Origin: Methylopila sp. M107
Lineage (GTDB): Bacteria > Pseudomonadota > Alphaproteobacteria > Rhizobiales > Methylopilaceae
Length of the DNA stretch: 64,000 bases
NCBI RefSeq assembly: GCF_000384475.1
Contig: NZ_ARWB01000001.1
Coordinates: 3,227,039-3,291,038, forward strand
Direction of reading: 5' to 3'
Numbering within the stretch: position 1 is the stretch's first letter; each line of letters opens with the position of its first letter. A program made the position numbers and the translations under genes. Positions 1-8,262 of the stretch are shown one piece after another. The notes below the pieces were generated by a model. That model was not told the origin of the DNA. It was given only the letters and a program-made list of their open reading frames with translations, and did no database searches.

Positions 1-456
1 TTCGGAGCCGGTGCCGGCGGTCGTCGGCACAGCCACGATCGGCGCGATCTTCGCGGCGTCCGCGCGGGTCCACCAGTCGCCGATGTCCTCGAAGTCCCAG
101 ATCGGCCGCGTCTGGCCGACCATCAGCGCGACGAGCTTGCCGACGTCGAGCCCGGAGCCGCCGCCGAACGCCACCACGCCGTCGGCGCCATGGGCGCGAT
201 AGGCTTCGACGCCCGCCTCGACATTCGCGTTGGTCGGGTTGCCTTTCACGTCGGAGAACAGCGCGACCTCGAGCCCGGCGCGCGTCAGCACGTCGAGCGC
301 GCGCGCGGTGATGTCGGCGTCCCTCAGCCTCGCGTCGGTGACGAGCAGCGGCCGCCTGATCCCGGCGGTCTCGCAGGCGGAGCCGAGTTCGGCGATACGT
401 CCGGGGCCAAACAGCACGCGTGTGGGGTAGTTCCAGGAAGCTGTGTAGGTGCTCAT
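1..456 (-). CDS. Iron-containing alcohol dehydrogenase, N-terminal part (truncated by window start)
   Basis: The minus strand is open from an ATG at 456 to the window edge, giving about 152 residues. It begins MSTYTASWNYPTRVLFGPGR, the usual start of group III metal-dependent alcohol dehydrogenases. It then shows the NAD-binding GGGSGLDVGK segment and the PTTAGTGSE motif just before the metal-binding half, which lies outside the window. The family oxidises primary alcohols to aldehydes with NAD. It is the last visible gene of a minus-strand run: permease, glutamine-synthetase-like ligase, aldehyde dehydrogenase, this gene. In that setting it could oxidise the hydroxyl of a gamma-glutamylated amino alcohol; that role is inference. 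Confidence 0.88.
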   Translation of the reverse strand, partial: MSTYTASWNYPTRVLFGPGRIAELGSACETAGIRRPLLVTDARLRDADITARALDVLTRAGLEVALFSDVKGNPTNANVEAGVEAYRAHGADGVVAFGGGSGLDVGKLVALMVGQTRPIWDFEDIGDWWTRADAAKIAPIVAVPTTAGTGSE

Positions 457-509
457 GCGGTAGCTCGTTCTTTGGGAGCGGCGTGGGGGCGCGCTCGTGA
501 AACTCTGCC

Positions 510-596
510 GTCATCCTCCAGCTTGGCCGGAGGATCCATGCTGGGCGTCGAGCTCGGGATCTACGTGGACCCTACGGTCAAGCCGGAGGGTGACGA
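510..596. repeat. Intergenic palindromic repeat
   Basis: Two short imperfect hairpins (arms around CCTCCAG/CCGGAGG near 515-532 and CCCTACGG/CCGGAGGG near 570-591) lie between the alcohol and aldehyde dehydrogenase genes. The outward GTCATC and GGTGACGAG ends resemble the repeats near 3574-3754 and 34961-35055. No coding potential seen. Confidence 0.5.
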
Positions 597-619
597 GCTC
601 TATTCTGAAACGCGGAGGC

Positions 620-2005
620 TCACTGCGCCTCCTTGAGATGAAAACTCTTCGGCCGGGTCAGCTGGTGGAACCCGATCTCGGAGAGCGAGGCGCCCCGGCC
701 GGTGTCCTTCACGCCGGTCCAGGCCAGCGCCGGGTCGAGATAGTCGCAGCGGTTGGCGAACACCGTGCCGGTCTCGATCTGCTCGCCGAGCTTTTCCGCC
801 GCAGCGAGGTCCCGCGTCCAGATCGAGGCGGTGAGTCCATACTGGCTGTCGTTCATCAGTTTTACCGCTTCGGCGTCGCCTGAGACCTTCATGATGCCAA
901 CCACGGGCCCAAAGCTCTCCTCGGTCATCACGCGCATCGAATGGTCGACATTGGTGAGGATCTGCGGCGCGAGATAAGCCGTTCCGGCCTCGTCGGCGGA
1001 AAAGGCTCTCGGGTCGAGATGGGCCTTGGCGCCGGCCGCGATCGCCTCGCTGGTCTGCGCGCGCACGGTGTCCGCAAAGCGCTTGTGAGCCATCGGCCCA
1101 AGCGTAGTGGCGTCGTCGAGCGGATTGCCCAGCACATATTTCGACGTCAGCTCGATCGCGCCCTCGACGAAGCGGTCATAATGGCTTTCATGCACATACA
1201 CACGCTCGATTCCGCAGCAGCACTGGCCGGAATTGTAGAACGCGCCGTCGACGAGGTTTTCGATCGCGGATTCGAGGTCGGCGTCCTCGCGGACATAGGC
1301 GGGGTCCTTGCCGCCGAGTTCGAGGCCGAGGCTCGCGAAGGTGCCGGCGGCGGCGCGCTCCACGGCCCGGCCGCCCGCGACGGAGCCGGTGAAGTTGATG
1401 TGGTCGATCGCGCCGGAGCCGATCAGCTTGCCGGCCTGGTCATGGTCGAGCACGACGTTCCTGAACAGGCCCTTCGGCAGGTCGACCTTGTCCATCGCCT
1501 CCTGGAACCGCTCGCCGACCAGGATGGTCTGGGCGGCGTGCTTCAACAGCACGGCGTTGCCGGCGATCAGCGCCGGGACGATCGTGTTGACCGAGGTTAG
1601 GAACGGATAGTTCCACGGCGCGATCACCAGCACGGTCCCGAGCGGGTCGCGGCGGATGAAGCGCTTGAAGCCGGTCCTTTGCGCCGGAACCACGTCGGCG
1701 AGCGAGGCTTCCGCCGTCTCGACGCAGTGCTTCACGCGCTCCTCGACGCCCCGCATTTCGCCGCCGTTCCGCACCGGGCGGCCCATTTGGCTCGCGAGTT
1801 CGGGGATGATCTGCTGGTTCAGCTCCAGCAGGGCTTTCAGGAACTGCTCCATCTTCGCGCCGCGCTCGGCGATGGAGACTTCGGCCCATTCGGCTTGCGC
1901 GCGCTTGGCGTCAGCCACCGCCGCGTCGATCTCGGCCGCGGAGGCGGTCGGGCGGCGGACGAATTCCCTGCCGTCGATGGGGGAGATGCAGATCTGGTCG
2001 GTCAT
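620..2005 (-). CDS. NAD(P)-dependent aldehyde dehydrogenase
   Basis: 461 residues, starting at the ATG at 2005 (MTDQICISPIDGREF). An upstream in-frame ATG would add only a basic non-conserved leader. It has the family landmarks in order: PWNYPF, the nucleotide-binding FTGSVAGGRAV, the general-base glutamate in LELGGKDP, the catalytic cysteine in NSGQCCCGIERVYV, and the C-terminal ESFGPVVGI. Three cysteines in a row surround the nucleophile, so which one acts is not certain from sequence. It lies between the glutamine-synthetase-like ligase and the alcohol dehydrogenase in one orientation. A role oxidising a gamma-glutamyl aminoaldehyde is plausible (inference). Confidence 0.93.
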   Translation of the reverse strand: MTDQICISPIDGREFVRRPTASAAEIDAAVADAKRAQAEWAEVSIAERGAKMEQFLKALLELNQQIIPELASQMGRPVRNGGEMRGVEERVKHCVETAEASLADVVPAQRTGFKRFIRRDPLGTVLVIAPWNYPFLTSVNTIVPALIAGNAVLLKHAAQTILVGERFQEAMDKVDLPKGLFRNVVLDHDQAGKLIGSGAIDHINFTGSVAGGRAVERAAAGTFASLGLELGGKDPAYVREDADLESAIENLVDGAFYNSGQCCCGIERVYVHESHYDRFVEGAIELTSKYVLGNPLDDATTLGPMAHKRFADTVRAQTSEAIAAGAKAHLDPRAFSADEAGTAYLAPQILTNVDHSMRVMTEESFGPVVGIMKVSGDAEAVKLMNDSQYGLTASIWTRDLAAAEKLGEQIETGTVFANRCDYLDPALAWTGVKDTGRGASLSEIGFHQLTRPKSFHLKEAQ

Positions 2006-2033
2006 GCGCTTTCGTTTCTCTGGTCGGACCGTC

Positions 2034-2183
2034 CGCCCCCTCACCCGCCGCTTCGCGGCGACCTCTCCCCACAGGGGAGAGGTGTAAGAGGCGGCGTCGC
2101 CCTTGTTCGAATTGGTCTCGACGGCAGCTGTCGTTCACCTCTGCCCTGTGGGAGAGGTCGGCCCGAAGGGCCGGGTGAGGGGG
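2034..2183. repeat. Inverted pair of rhizobial-type intergenic repeats
   Basis: The left unit (about 2036-2083) reads CCCCCTCACCC, then CTCTCCCC-ACA-GGGGAGAG. The right unit (about 2133-2183) contains ACCTCTGCCCTGTGGGAGAGG and ends GGGTGAGGGGG, so the two are inverted copies of one element. They separate the ligase stop from the aldehyde dehydrogenase start. Such CTCTCCC-bearing palindromes are common intergenic repeats in Hyphomicrobiales. Confidence 0.65.
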
Positions 2184-2192
2184 CTTCCGCGC

Positions 2193-3563
2193 TCAAATGA
2201 TCTCGAAGTACCTCGCCAACTCCCAGTCGGTGATCGCCTTGTTGAATTCGCGCTGCTCCCAGTCGCGGCTTGCGGCCCAATGCTCCACGAAGGTCTCGCC
2301 GAACAGCTCCCTGGCCGGCTTCGACTTCGAGAACCGTTCCGCCGCTTCGCCGAGCGTGCGGGGCAAAGCGCGCTTCGCCGGGTGTTTCTTCTCGTAGGAA
2401 TTTCCAACGACAGCCGCGTCCGGTTCGATCCTGTTCTCGATCCCCCAGAGGCCTGATCCGATCGCGGCCGAGAGCGCCACATAGGGATTGATGTCGGCCG
2501 CGGCCACCCTGTACTCGACGCGCTGGCTCTTCGGCCCGCCCTCGATCACGCGGAGCGCGCAAGTGCGGTTCTCGACGCCCCAGGTCGCGTCCGTCGGAGC
2601 CCAGAAGCCGGGGATCAGCCGCGTGTAGCTGTTCACCGTCGGCGACACCATGGCGAGGAATTCCGGCATCAGCTGCTGCTGTCCGCCGATGAACCAGCGC
2701 ATCTCGTCCGACATCGAGCCCGGCTTCTTCGGGTCGTGGAACACCGGAGCGCCGCCTTTGCCGACGAGCGACATGTGCAGGTGGCCGGACTGGCCCGGCC
2801 AGTCCTTAGACCACTTGGCCATGAAACTCGCCATCAGCCCGCGCCGCTGCGCGAGAATCTTGGTCATGGTCTTGAACAGCGCGGCGCGATCGGCGGCCTC
2901 CAACGCGTCCGAGACCTCGATCGCGGCCTCCAGAACGCCGGGGCCGGTCTCCGTATGAAGGCCCTCGATCGGGAAGCGCATGTCGGCGCCGAGCTTCAGC
3001 AGCTCGGCGTAGAACTCGGCGTGGACGCCCGAGCGCAGCACGGAATAGCCGAAGAAGCCCGGCGTCATCGGGCGAAGATTGGCGTAGCCCTTGTCGCGGA
3101 CGGAGTGTGGCGTCTCCTCGAACAGGAAGAACTCGAACTCGCAGGCCGCTTTCACGTCCCAGCCATGGGAGGCGGCGCGATCGACGACGCGGCGCAGCGT
3201 TCCGCGCGGACAGACGGCCTCGGCCGCGTCCGCGAACTCCGACAGCACGAAGATCATGTCGCCTTCGAGCGTCAGGTCCCGCGCGGTTTCGGGCAGCAGC
3301 TTTACGGCCGCGTCAGGATAGGCGGTGTGCCAGCCGGTGAAGCTGGTGTTGTCGTAGAGCTGGTCGTTCGAGTCCCAGCCGAGAACGACGTCGCAGAACC
3401 CGAACCCTTTTTCGAGCGCCGAGGCGAACTTGTCGCGGCTCATATACTTGCCGCGCAGCACGCCGTCGGCGTCGGACACGCCGACCTTGACGTGGGTGAG
3501 CCCGCGGCTGTCGACGAGGGCGAGAAGGTCCTTGGCGTTCTTCGACGCTGTTGCTTTTGCCAT
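2193..3563 (-). CDS. Glutamine synthetase-like gamma-glutamyl-amine ligase
   Basis: 456 residues from the ATG at 3563. It has the glutamine synthetase beta-grasp N-terminus (KVGVSDADGVLRGKYM) and the catalytic domain with CEFEFF, HTETGPGVLEAA, SGQSGHLHMSL-type and ENRTCALRVIEGGPKSQRVEYR segments. It belongs to the GlnA3/GlnA4/PuuA/IpuC side of the family, which attaches gamma-glutamate to amines rather than ammonia. Downstream of an ethanolamine-type permease and next to aldehyde and alcohol dehydrogenases, the likeliest substrate is a small amino alcohol such as ethanolamine, giving gamma-glutamylethanolamide. A polyamine substrate is the alternative. Substrate assignment is inference. Confidence 0.88.
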   Translation of the reverse strand: MAKATASKNAKDLLALVDSRGLTHVKVGVSDADGVLRGKYMSRDKFASALEKGFGFCDVVLGWDSNDQLYDNTSFTGWHTAYPDAAVKLLPETARDLTLEGDMIFVLSEFADAAEAVCPRGTLRRVVDRAASHGWDVKAACEFEFFLFEETPHSVRDKGYANLRPMTPGFFGYSVLRSGVHAEFYAELLKLGADMRFPIEGLHTETGPGVLEAAIEVSDALEAADRAALFKTMTKILAQRRGLMASFMAKWSKDWPGQSGHLHMSLVGKGGAPVFHDPKKPGSMSDEMRWFIGGQQQLMPEFLAMVSPTVNSYTRLIPGFWAPTDATWGVENRTCALRVIEGGPKSQRVEYRVAAADINPYVALSAAIGSGLWGIENRIEPDAAVVGNSYEKKHPAKRALPRTLGEAAERFSKSKPARELFGETFVEHWAASRDWEQREFNKAITDWELARYFEII

Positions 3564-3573
3564 GCCTGCCCCT

Positions 3574-3754
3574 TGTCCCGGCCTTGAGCCGGGACCCAGA
3601 ATCTCGCGCTCTCTTGGAGGAGCGCTGGGTCCGTGCGTTCACCCGTCATTCCGGCCGAAGGGCCGGAATCCAGATCCATTACCGTCTCCGCCTCGCCCCG
3701 AAACATTCGCGTTTCTGGATTCCGGCCTTCCTCTTTGCTTCAGCCGGAATGACG
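3574..3754. repeat. Cluster of palindromic intergenic repeats
   Basis: This fills most of the 274-bp gap between the permease and ligase genes. A first hairpin GTCCCGGC-CTTGA-GCCGGGAC begins near 3574. A second unit begins GTCATTCCGGCC near 3645 and is mirrored by GCCGGAATGAC ending at 3754, so the outer arms form a long inverted pair. The hairpins recur at 34961-35055. No gene seen here. Confidence 0.7.
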
Positions 3755-3837
3755 TGGCGGTTCTGTCTCGACCGTTCATCTTCGAGACGGCGGCGGTAAG
3801 CCGCCGTCTCGAATCACGCAGTTCCGTCGATCCAAGC

Positions 3838-5367
3838 TCAGTGCGTGCGGTACTCAGACTTGCCGCCCGACTGGGCGAACTCTTCCTCCGGCGACAAGAC
3901 CAGCTTGTGACGGCCGTAGATCGCGAAATAGGCGATCGCCACGGCGAACCAGACCAGAACCCAGAGAACGCCGCTGGTGAAGTTCGTGTCCTGCGCCTGA
4001 TATCCGAGGGTGACGATCGCGATGACGATCGTCAGCCCCGCGCCGAAAACGCCGAGCGGGCTGCGATAGGGCCGCTCGATGTGGGGCGCGTTCTTCCGCA
4101 GCAGGATGAACGACACGGCCTGTGCGATGTAGGAGAACATCGCGCCCGAAACCGCCATGTTCAGCATCACGGTGCCGATCTTGTCGTCGCCGAGCTGGGT
4201 TTCGCCCGAGCCGCCGCCGCCATTCGCGAACCACACGACCAGCATCACCGAGAGGCCGACGGCTGCGCCGACCAGCATCGCGATGTGCGGGGTCTTGTAC
4301 TTCGCATGCGTGACGGAAAGCCCGCGCGGAAAATAGCCCGCGCGCGAGAGCGAATAGATCTGGCGCCCCTGGGCGTAGAGGATGGTGTGGAAGCTCGCGA
4401 TCAGGCCCGTCAGCGCGACGAGGCCGAGGATGACCGCGCCCTTGTCGCCGTAGATCGCCTTGAAGCCGTCGAGCAGCGGCTCGAGCGAGGTCGGCTGGGC
4501 GAGGTAGTAGGTGCCGACGCCCGCGACCGAGGGGTTGAGCAGCACGATCATGAAGGCCGAGAGCGCCAGCGTCGCCATGCCGAGGATGATGCCGCGCGGC
4601 ATGTCACGCTTGGGGTCGACCGACTCTTCGGCCGCGAGCGGCAGTTGCTCGATCGCAAGGAAGAGCCACACCGCGAAGGGCAAGGTGGCGAGAACGCCAG
4701 TGAGGCCGAACGGGAACAGCGGCCCGCCGCCTTCGGGAAGCTCCACCGCGGTCCCGTCGGGACCCGCGCCGATGTTCAGCGCCCAGCGTGAGAAGTCCAT
4801 GTTTGGGATCGCGCTGACCCAGAAGAAGACGAGCACCGCGAGCGCGATCAGCGTCACGACCATCGTCACCTTGAAGGAGAGTTCGAGACCGAAGACGTTG
4901 AGCGCGATGAAGACGATGTAGAAGCCGATCCAGATCAACGGTGAATAAGCGACGTCTATCCCGAAGATCGACGTCACGTAGCCGGTGATGAAGGTCACCA
5001 CGACCGCCGGCGTGATCACGTATTCGACGTTTTCGCAAAGGCCGGTGAGGAAGCCGCCCCAGGGGCCCATGGCCGTGCGGGCGAAGGAGTAGGCCGCGCC
5101 GGTGTGGGGCAGGGCCGCCGACATCTCGGCGATCGAGAGCGTGAGGCCGAGATACATGATCGCGATGATGATCCCTGCGACCAGCATGCCGCCCCAGCCG
5201 CCGGTGGCGAAGCCGAGGTTCCAACCGGAGAAATGGCCGGAAATAACGGCGCCGACGCCGAGCGCCCAGAGGCTCGCGACGCCGGCATATTTGTTCAATC
5301 CACGTTTCGTGAAGTAGTCGGCGTCCACCGTCTGGTAGGCCACGCCCGTCTGCCCGTCCTGCGCCAT
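3838..5367 (-). CDS. APC-family amino acid/ethanolamine permease
   Basis: 509 residues from the ATG at 5367, with about twelve hydrophobic segments. The N-terminal signature GLNKYAGVASLWALGVGAVI and the following SGHFSGWNLGFATGGWGGML are characteristic of the ethanolamine permease (Eat) branch of the APC superfamily. It is an inner-membrane importer. It opens the minus-strand run permease-ligase-ALDH-ADH and faces an RpiR regulator across a 179-bp region with a perfect palindrome. The Eat-like signature is seen; the substrate is inferred. Confidence 0.85.
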   Translation of the reverse strand: MAQDGQTGVAYQTVDADYFTKRGLNKYAGVASLWALGVGAVISGHFSGWNLGFATGGWGGMLVAGIIIAIMYLGLTLSIAEMSAALPHTGAAYSFARTAMGPWGGFLTGLCENVEYVITPAVVVTFITGYVTSIFGIDVAYSPLIWIGFYIVFIALNVFGLELSFKVTMVVTLIALAVLVFFWVSAIPNMDFSRWALNIGAGPDGTAVELPEGGGPLFPFGLTGVLATLPFAVWLFLAIEQLPLAAEESVDPKRDMPRGIILGMATLALSAFMIVLLNPSVAGVGTYYLAQPTSLEPLLDGFKAIYGDKGAVILGLVALTGLIASFHTILYAQGRQIYSLSRAGYFPRGLSVTHAKYKTPHIAMLVGAAVGLSVMLVVWFANGGGGSGETQLGDDKIGTVMLNMAVSGAMFSYIAQAVSFILLRKNAPHIERPYRSPLGVFGAGLTIVIAIVTLGYQAQDTNFTSGVLWVLVWFAVAIAYFAIYGRHKLVLSPEEEFAQSGGKSEYRTH

Positions 5368-5466
5368 TATGGAGCCCCCTGTCGCCGCGCGGGGCCATGC
5401 ACGGGTTTTGTCCGCACCGCCCGTGCATGCCCGCCTGGACGGTCCGAACGTCGGATAAACCGTCGA

Positions 5467-5482
5467 TGGAACGATCGTTCCA
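5467..5482. promoter_or_regulatory. Perfect 16-bp palindrome, probable RpiR operator
   Basis: TGGAACGATCGTTCCA lies 80 bp upstream of the RpiR gene and 99 bp upstream of the divergent permease gene. MurR/RpiR regulators commonly bind palindromes of the GGAA/TTCC type, so control of both units from this site is likely. Binding is inference. Confidence 0.6.
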
Positions 5483-5546
5483 GAGTGTGACGGTTTCTGT
5501 CAATATGCGGAATGAAAGAACCGCAAAGCATTCCCGGGGAAGAGGG

Positions 5547-6425
5547 ATGACGATCGATACGCATGGCGTGAACACGACGGTCGCGCAGGAACTCGCGGCC
5601 ATCACGGCCGAGCTGACGCCGCAGGAGCTGAAGGCCGCCGAGCACCTGTCGACGCATTATCCGGTGGCCGGCCTCGCGCCGATGGCGCGCTTCGCGAAAA
5701 GCGCCGGCGCCAGCTCGCAGACGGTGCTCCGCCTGCTCGGCAAGCTCGACATGGCGAGCTGGCGCGCGCTGCAGGATCGGCTGAAGGCGGAACTGGCGCA
5801 GGAGCGCGGCTCGCCGCTCGGCCGCTGGACCGCGCATCGCGCCGCGAGCGAGGCCGACGGCGATCGGCTCACCGCCTTCGGGGCGCAGATCGCCGCCAAC
5901 GTCACGCGCGCCTTCGAGGGCGTCGACCGCGCGCAGTTCGAGGCGACGGCGCGGCGCCTCGCGGATCCGCGCCGGCACGTGCTGGTGGTCGGCGGGCGCT
6001 TCACCCAGGCGCTTGCGCGACTGATGATGCGCCACCTCGAGATCGTGCGCGGCGGCGTGGAAGAGATCGGCTCGCTGTCGTCGACATGGCCGGACCGGCT
6101 GATCGACGTCGGGCGTCGCAGCGTCGTCGTGGCGTTCGACGTGCGGCGCTACGCGCCCGACGTGGTGCGGCTCTGCGCTCTGTCTGCCGAACGCGGGGCG
6201 GCGGTCGTGCTTCTGACGGATTCGCCGAAAGCGCCGGCGGCCGCCTATGCGAGCTCCGTTCTGGTCGCGCCGACCGACAGCGACGGCGCCTGGGATTCCT
6301 TCTCGGCGCTCGCCGCCATCACCGAGGCGCTCGTCGCGCGCGTGACCGAGATCGGCAGCCAGGAGGCGGCGGAACGGCTCGCCAAGGTCGAGCAGATCCG
6401 CGCGAAGCTGCTTGGCGAGGGGTGA
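5547..6425 (+). CDS. MurR/RpiR-family transcriptional regulator
   Basis: 292 residues from the ATG at 5547, preceded by GGGGAAGAGGG. Upstream in-frame ATGs (for example 5505) are possible but would overlap the promoter region. An N-terminal HTH_6 domain (VAGLAPMARFAKSAGASSQT) precedes a SIS fold (HVLVVGGRFTQALARLMMRHL, then VVVAFDVRRYAPDVVRLC). SIS domains sense phosphosugars or other small ligands. Its divergent position suggests it controls the amine permease/ligase operon. Confidence 0.9.
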   Translation: MTIDTHGVNTTVAQELAAITAELTPQELKAAEHLSTHYPVAGLAPMARFAKSAGASSQTVLRLLGKLDMASWRALQDRLKAELAQERGSPLGRWTAHRAASEADGDRLTAFGAQIAANVTRAFEGVDRAQFEATARRLADPRRHVLVVGGRFTQALARLMMRHLEIVRGGVEEIGSLSSTWPDRLIDVGRRSVVVAFDVRRYAPDVVRLCALSAERGAAVVLLTDSPKAPAAAYASSVLVAPTDSDGAWDSFSALAAITEALVARVTEIGSQEAAERLAKVEQIRAKLLGEG

Positions 6426-6515
6426 GGGCGGCCGAAGGCGTCATGCTAGACGACGCGTTCGGTCGGAGGCGTGCCGCCCGTTTGTCATAGTCAGTGAGCG
6501 TGGCGCCCTTCCGCC

Positions 6516-7277
6516 TCACATCGGCGGCGGCTGCTGCCAGACCATGTAGTAGACGATTGCGCCCACCACGACGACGATCGCCGCGACCAGCATGATGCGG
6601 GTCGTGACCGACGCGCCCGCGGCGTCGTCTCCTGCGTCCACGGCGTCGGCCGCCGCGATCGCGGCGGGGTCCGGCACGTCCGGCGCGGCCGTCGGCGCGA
6701 TCGCGGCGTTGGGCGCAAGTCCGGGAACGGCGCCAGCCGCGAGCGGCGGCGCCTCGAGAACCGGGGGCGGGCCGTCGACCGGCGCCTCGGGCGCGAGCGG
6801 CGGCGTTTCGGGCAGTGTCTCGGTGGGCGGAACGGCGTGCTCGCCCGACGCGAGCCTCAACGAGAGGTTTTCCGCGAAGGTCTCGACCGTCTTGCGGAAG
6901 ACGCCCGTCAGCAGCCGCTGGCCGAGCTGTGAAATCTTGCCATGCGCCTCGGCCTGGCCGGAATAGGCCAGCACCGTCTCGGCTCCGTCCTCCTCCAGGG
7001 TCACCTCCGCGGTTCCCTCGCCGCCGCCGGACTTGGCGTCGGCGCCCTTGGCCGAGACCGTGAAGCGGCCCGGCGCCGAAGCTGAGACCTTGGCCTCGCC
7101 GGCGAGTTCGGTGCGGATCGGCCCGATTTTGCTCGCGACCACGCCGTCATAGCTGTCGCCGCTGCGGTCCAGGCGCTCGCAGCCCGGAATGCAGGCCTTC
7201 AGCGTTTCGAGATCGTTCAGCGCGGCCCAAACGGCGGCGCGGGAGGCTGGGATGCGGTGAGACCCGGAAATGTCCAT
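6516..7277 (-). CDS. CoxG/SRPBCC-family protein with C-terminal membrane anchor
   Basis: 253 residues from the ATG at 7277 (MDISGSHRIPASRAAVWAAL), the standard start of carbon-monoxide-dehydrogenase subunit G (CoxG)-type START-like proteins. The SRPBCC fold covers about residues 1-150. An alanine/proline-rich linker follows, then one membrane helix (LVAAIVVVVGAIVYYMVW) at the C-terminus. CoxG helps anchor or mature CO dehydrogenase at the membrane, but no coxLMS genes are nearby. It is divergent from the FAH-family gene. Specific role unknown. Confidence 0.8.
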   Translation of the reverse strand: MDISGSHRIPASRAAVWAALNDLETLKACIPGCERLDRSGDSYDGVVASKIGPIRTELAGEAKVSASAPGRFTVSAKGADAKSGGGEGTAEVTLEEDGAETVLAYSGQAEAHGKISQLGQRLLTGVFRKTVETFAENLSLRLASGEHAVPPTETLPETPPLAPEAPVDGPPPVLEAPPLAAGAVPGLAPNAAIAPTAAPDVPDPAAIAAADAVDAGDDAAGASVTTRIMLVAAIVVVVGAIVYYMVWQQPPPM

Positions 7278-7458
7278 GGAACGTCCGTGACGGCGGCGGG
7301 GAGCGGTGGTTTTAGGGCGCGGAGACGCCAAGCGCCAAGCGCGGCTTTCGGCTTGGACAGATTCAGCCGGAACGTGAGCGCCACTCGCCGCGCCGGCCTT
7401 GCGCCGCGCCGCCCCATGCGGTTCTGCTCGCGGCTCGACGCAACGGAGAGCGCGCCTG

Positions 7459-8148
7459 ATGTCGACTTTCGTTTTTGCTCCGCCAGCCCAGCCCGCTGTG
7501 GCGGTTCGCGGCAGTTCAGCGCTGTTTCCGGCCCGGCGGGTCTATTGTGTCGGGCGGAACTACGCTGCCCACGCAGTCGAGATGGGCCACGACCCGAACC
7601 GCGAGCCGCCCTTCTTCTTCATGAAGACGCCCGACGCGCTGCTGCCCGACGGCGACGTCTTTCCATACCCCCCGGGAACGTCGGACGTGCACCACGAGAT
7701 CGAGATGGTGGTGGCGCTCGCCGGCGGCGGCGTGGACGTCTCTGAAGGCGAGGCGCTCGCGCTTGTCTTCGGTTATGGCGTCGGGATCGATTTCACTCGC
7801 CGCGACCTTCAAGGAGAGGCGAAGAATCTCGCGCGGCCCTGGGAGGTCGGCAAGGCGTTCGACCACGCCGCCCCGTGCGGGGCGCTGGCGCCCGCCGCCG
7901 AGATCGGCCATCCGACCAGCGGCGCGGTAACGCTCGACGTCAACGGCGCGCGCCGCCAGACCGGCGACCTCAACCAGCTGATCTGGACCGTGCCGGAGAT
8001 GATCGCCGGCCTGTCGCGCCTGTTCGAGCTTCAGCCCGGCGACCTGATCTTCACCGGTACGCCCGCCGGCGTCGGCCCGGTCGTGCGCGGCGACAGGCTG
8101 GATGGCGCCGTCGAGGGTGTGGGGACACTCGCGATCACGGTTGCGTGA
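7459..8148 (+). CDS. Fumarylacetoacetate hydrolase-family protein
   Basis: 229 residues from the ATG at 7459 ([16 protein letters not shown]). It contains the conserved [13 protein letters not shown], the metal-binding acidic cluster [11 protein letters not shown], and the closing [11 protein letters not shown] of bacterial FAHD1/YcgM-like proteins. These Mg-dependent enzymes hydrolyse acylpyruvates or decarboxylate oxaloacetate. It stands between the CoxG-like gene and the phosphate transporter without an obvious partner. A second, longer FAH protein is encoded at 58537-59430. Confidence 0.9.
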   Translation: MSTFVFAPPAQPAVAVRGSSALFPARRVYCVGRNYAAHAVEMGHDPNREPPFFFMKTPDALLPDGDVFPYPPGTSDVHHEIEMVVALAGGGVDVSEGEALALVFGYGVGIDFTRRDLQGEAKNLARPWEVGKAFDHAAPCGALAPAAEIGHPTSGAVTLDVNGARRQTGDLNQLIWTVPEMIAGLSRLFELQPGDLIFTGTPAGVGPVVRGDRLDGAVEGVGTLAITVA

Positions 8149-8163
8149 GTTATAAGTCATTAA

Positions 8164-8181
8164 CGTTCACGTAACCGTCAT
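8164..8181 (+). promoter_or_regulatory. Candidate Pho box upstream of the PiT transporter
   Basis: CGTTCAC-GTAA-CCGTCAT matches the two 7-mer, 11-bp-period layout of PhoB boxes (consensus CTGTCAT-N4-CTGTCAT): the second half matches 6 of 7, the first 4 of 7. Another GTCAT lies at 8156-8160. A GC-rich stem-loop (GGCGCG-TT-CGCGCC flanked by GACGGA/TCCGTC) follows in the leader. Confidence 0.35.
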
Positions 8182-8262
8182 CGCCCCCGGATAGCGTCCC
8201 GCCAAAGCGGACGGAGGTCGGCGCGTTCGCGCCGTCCGTCAGCGCTTGTCCGGGGTCAAAAG

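Noticed and set aside
6516-7277. Aerobic CO dehydrogenase locus
   Set aside because: Only a CoxG-like protein is present; no coxM, coxS or coxL genes are nearby, so CO oxidation is not supported.
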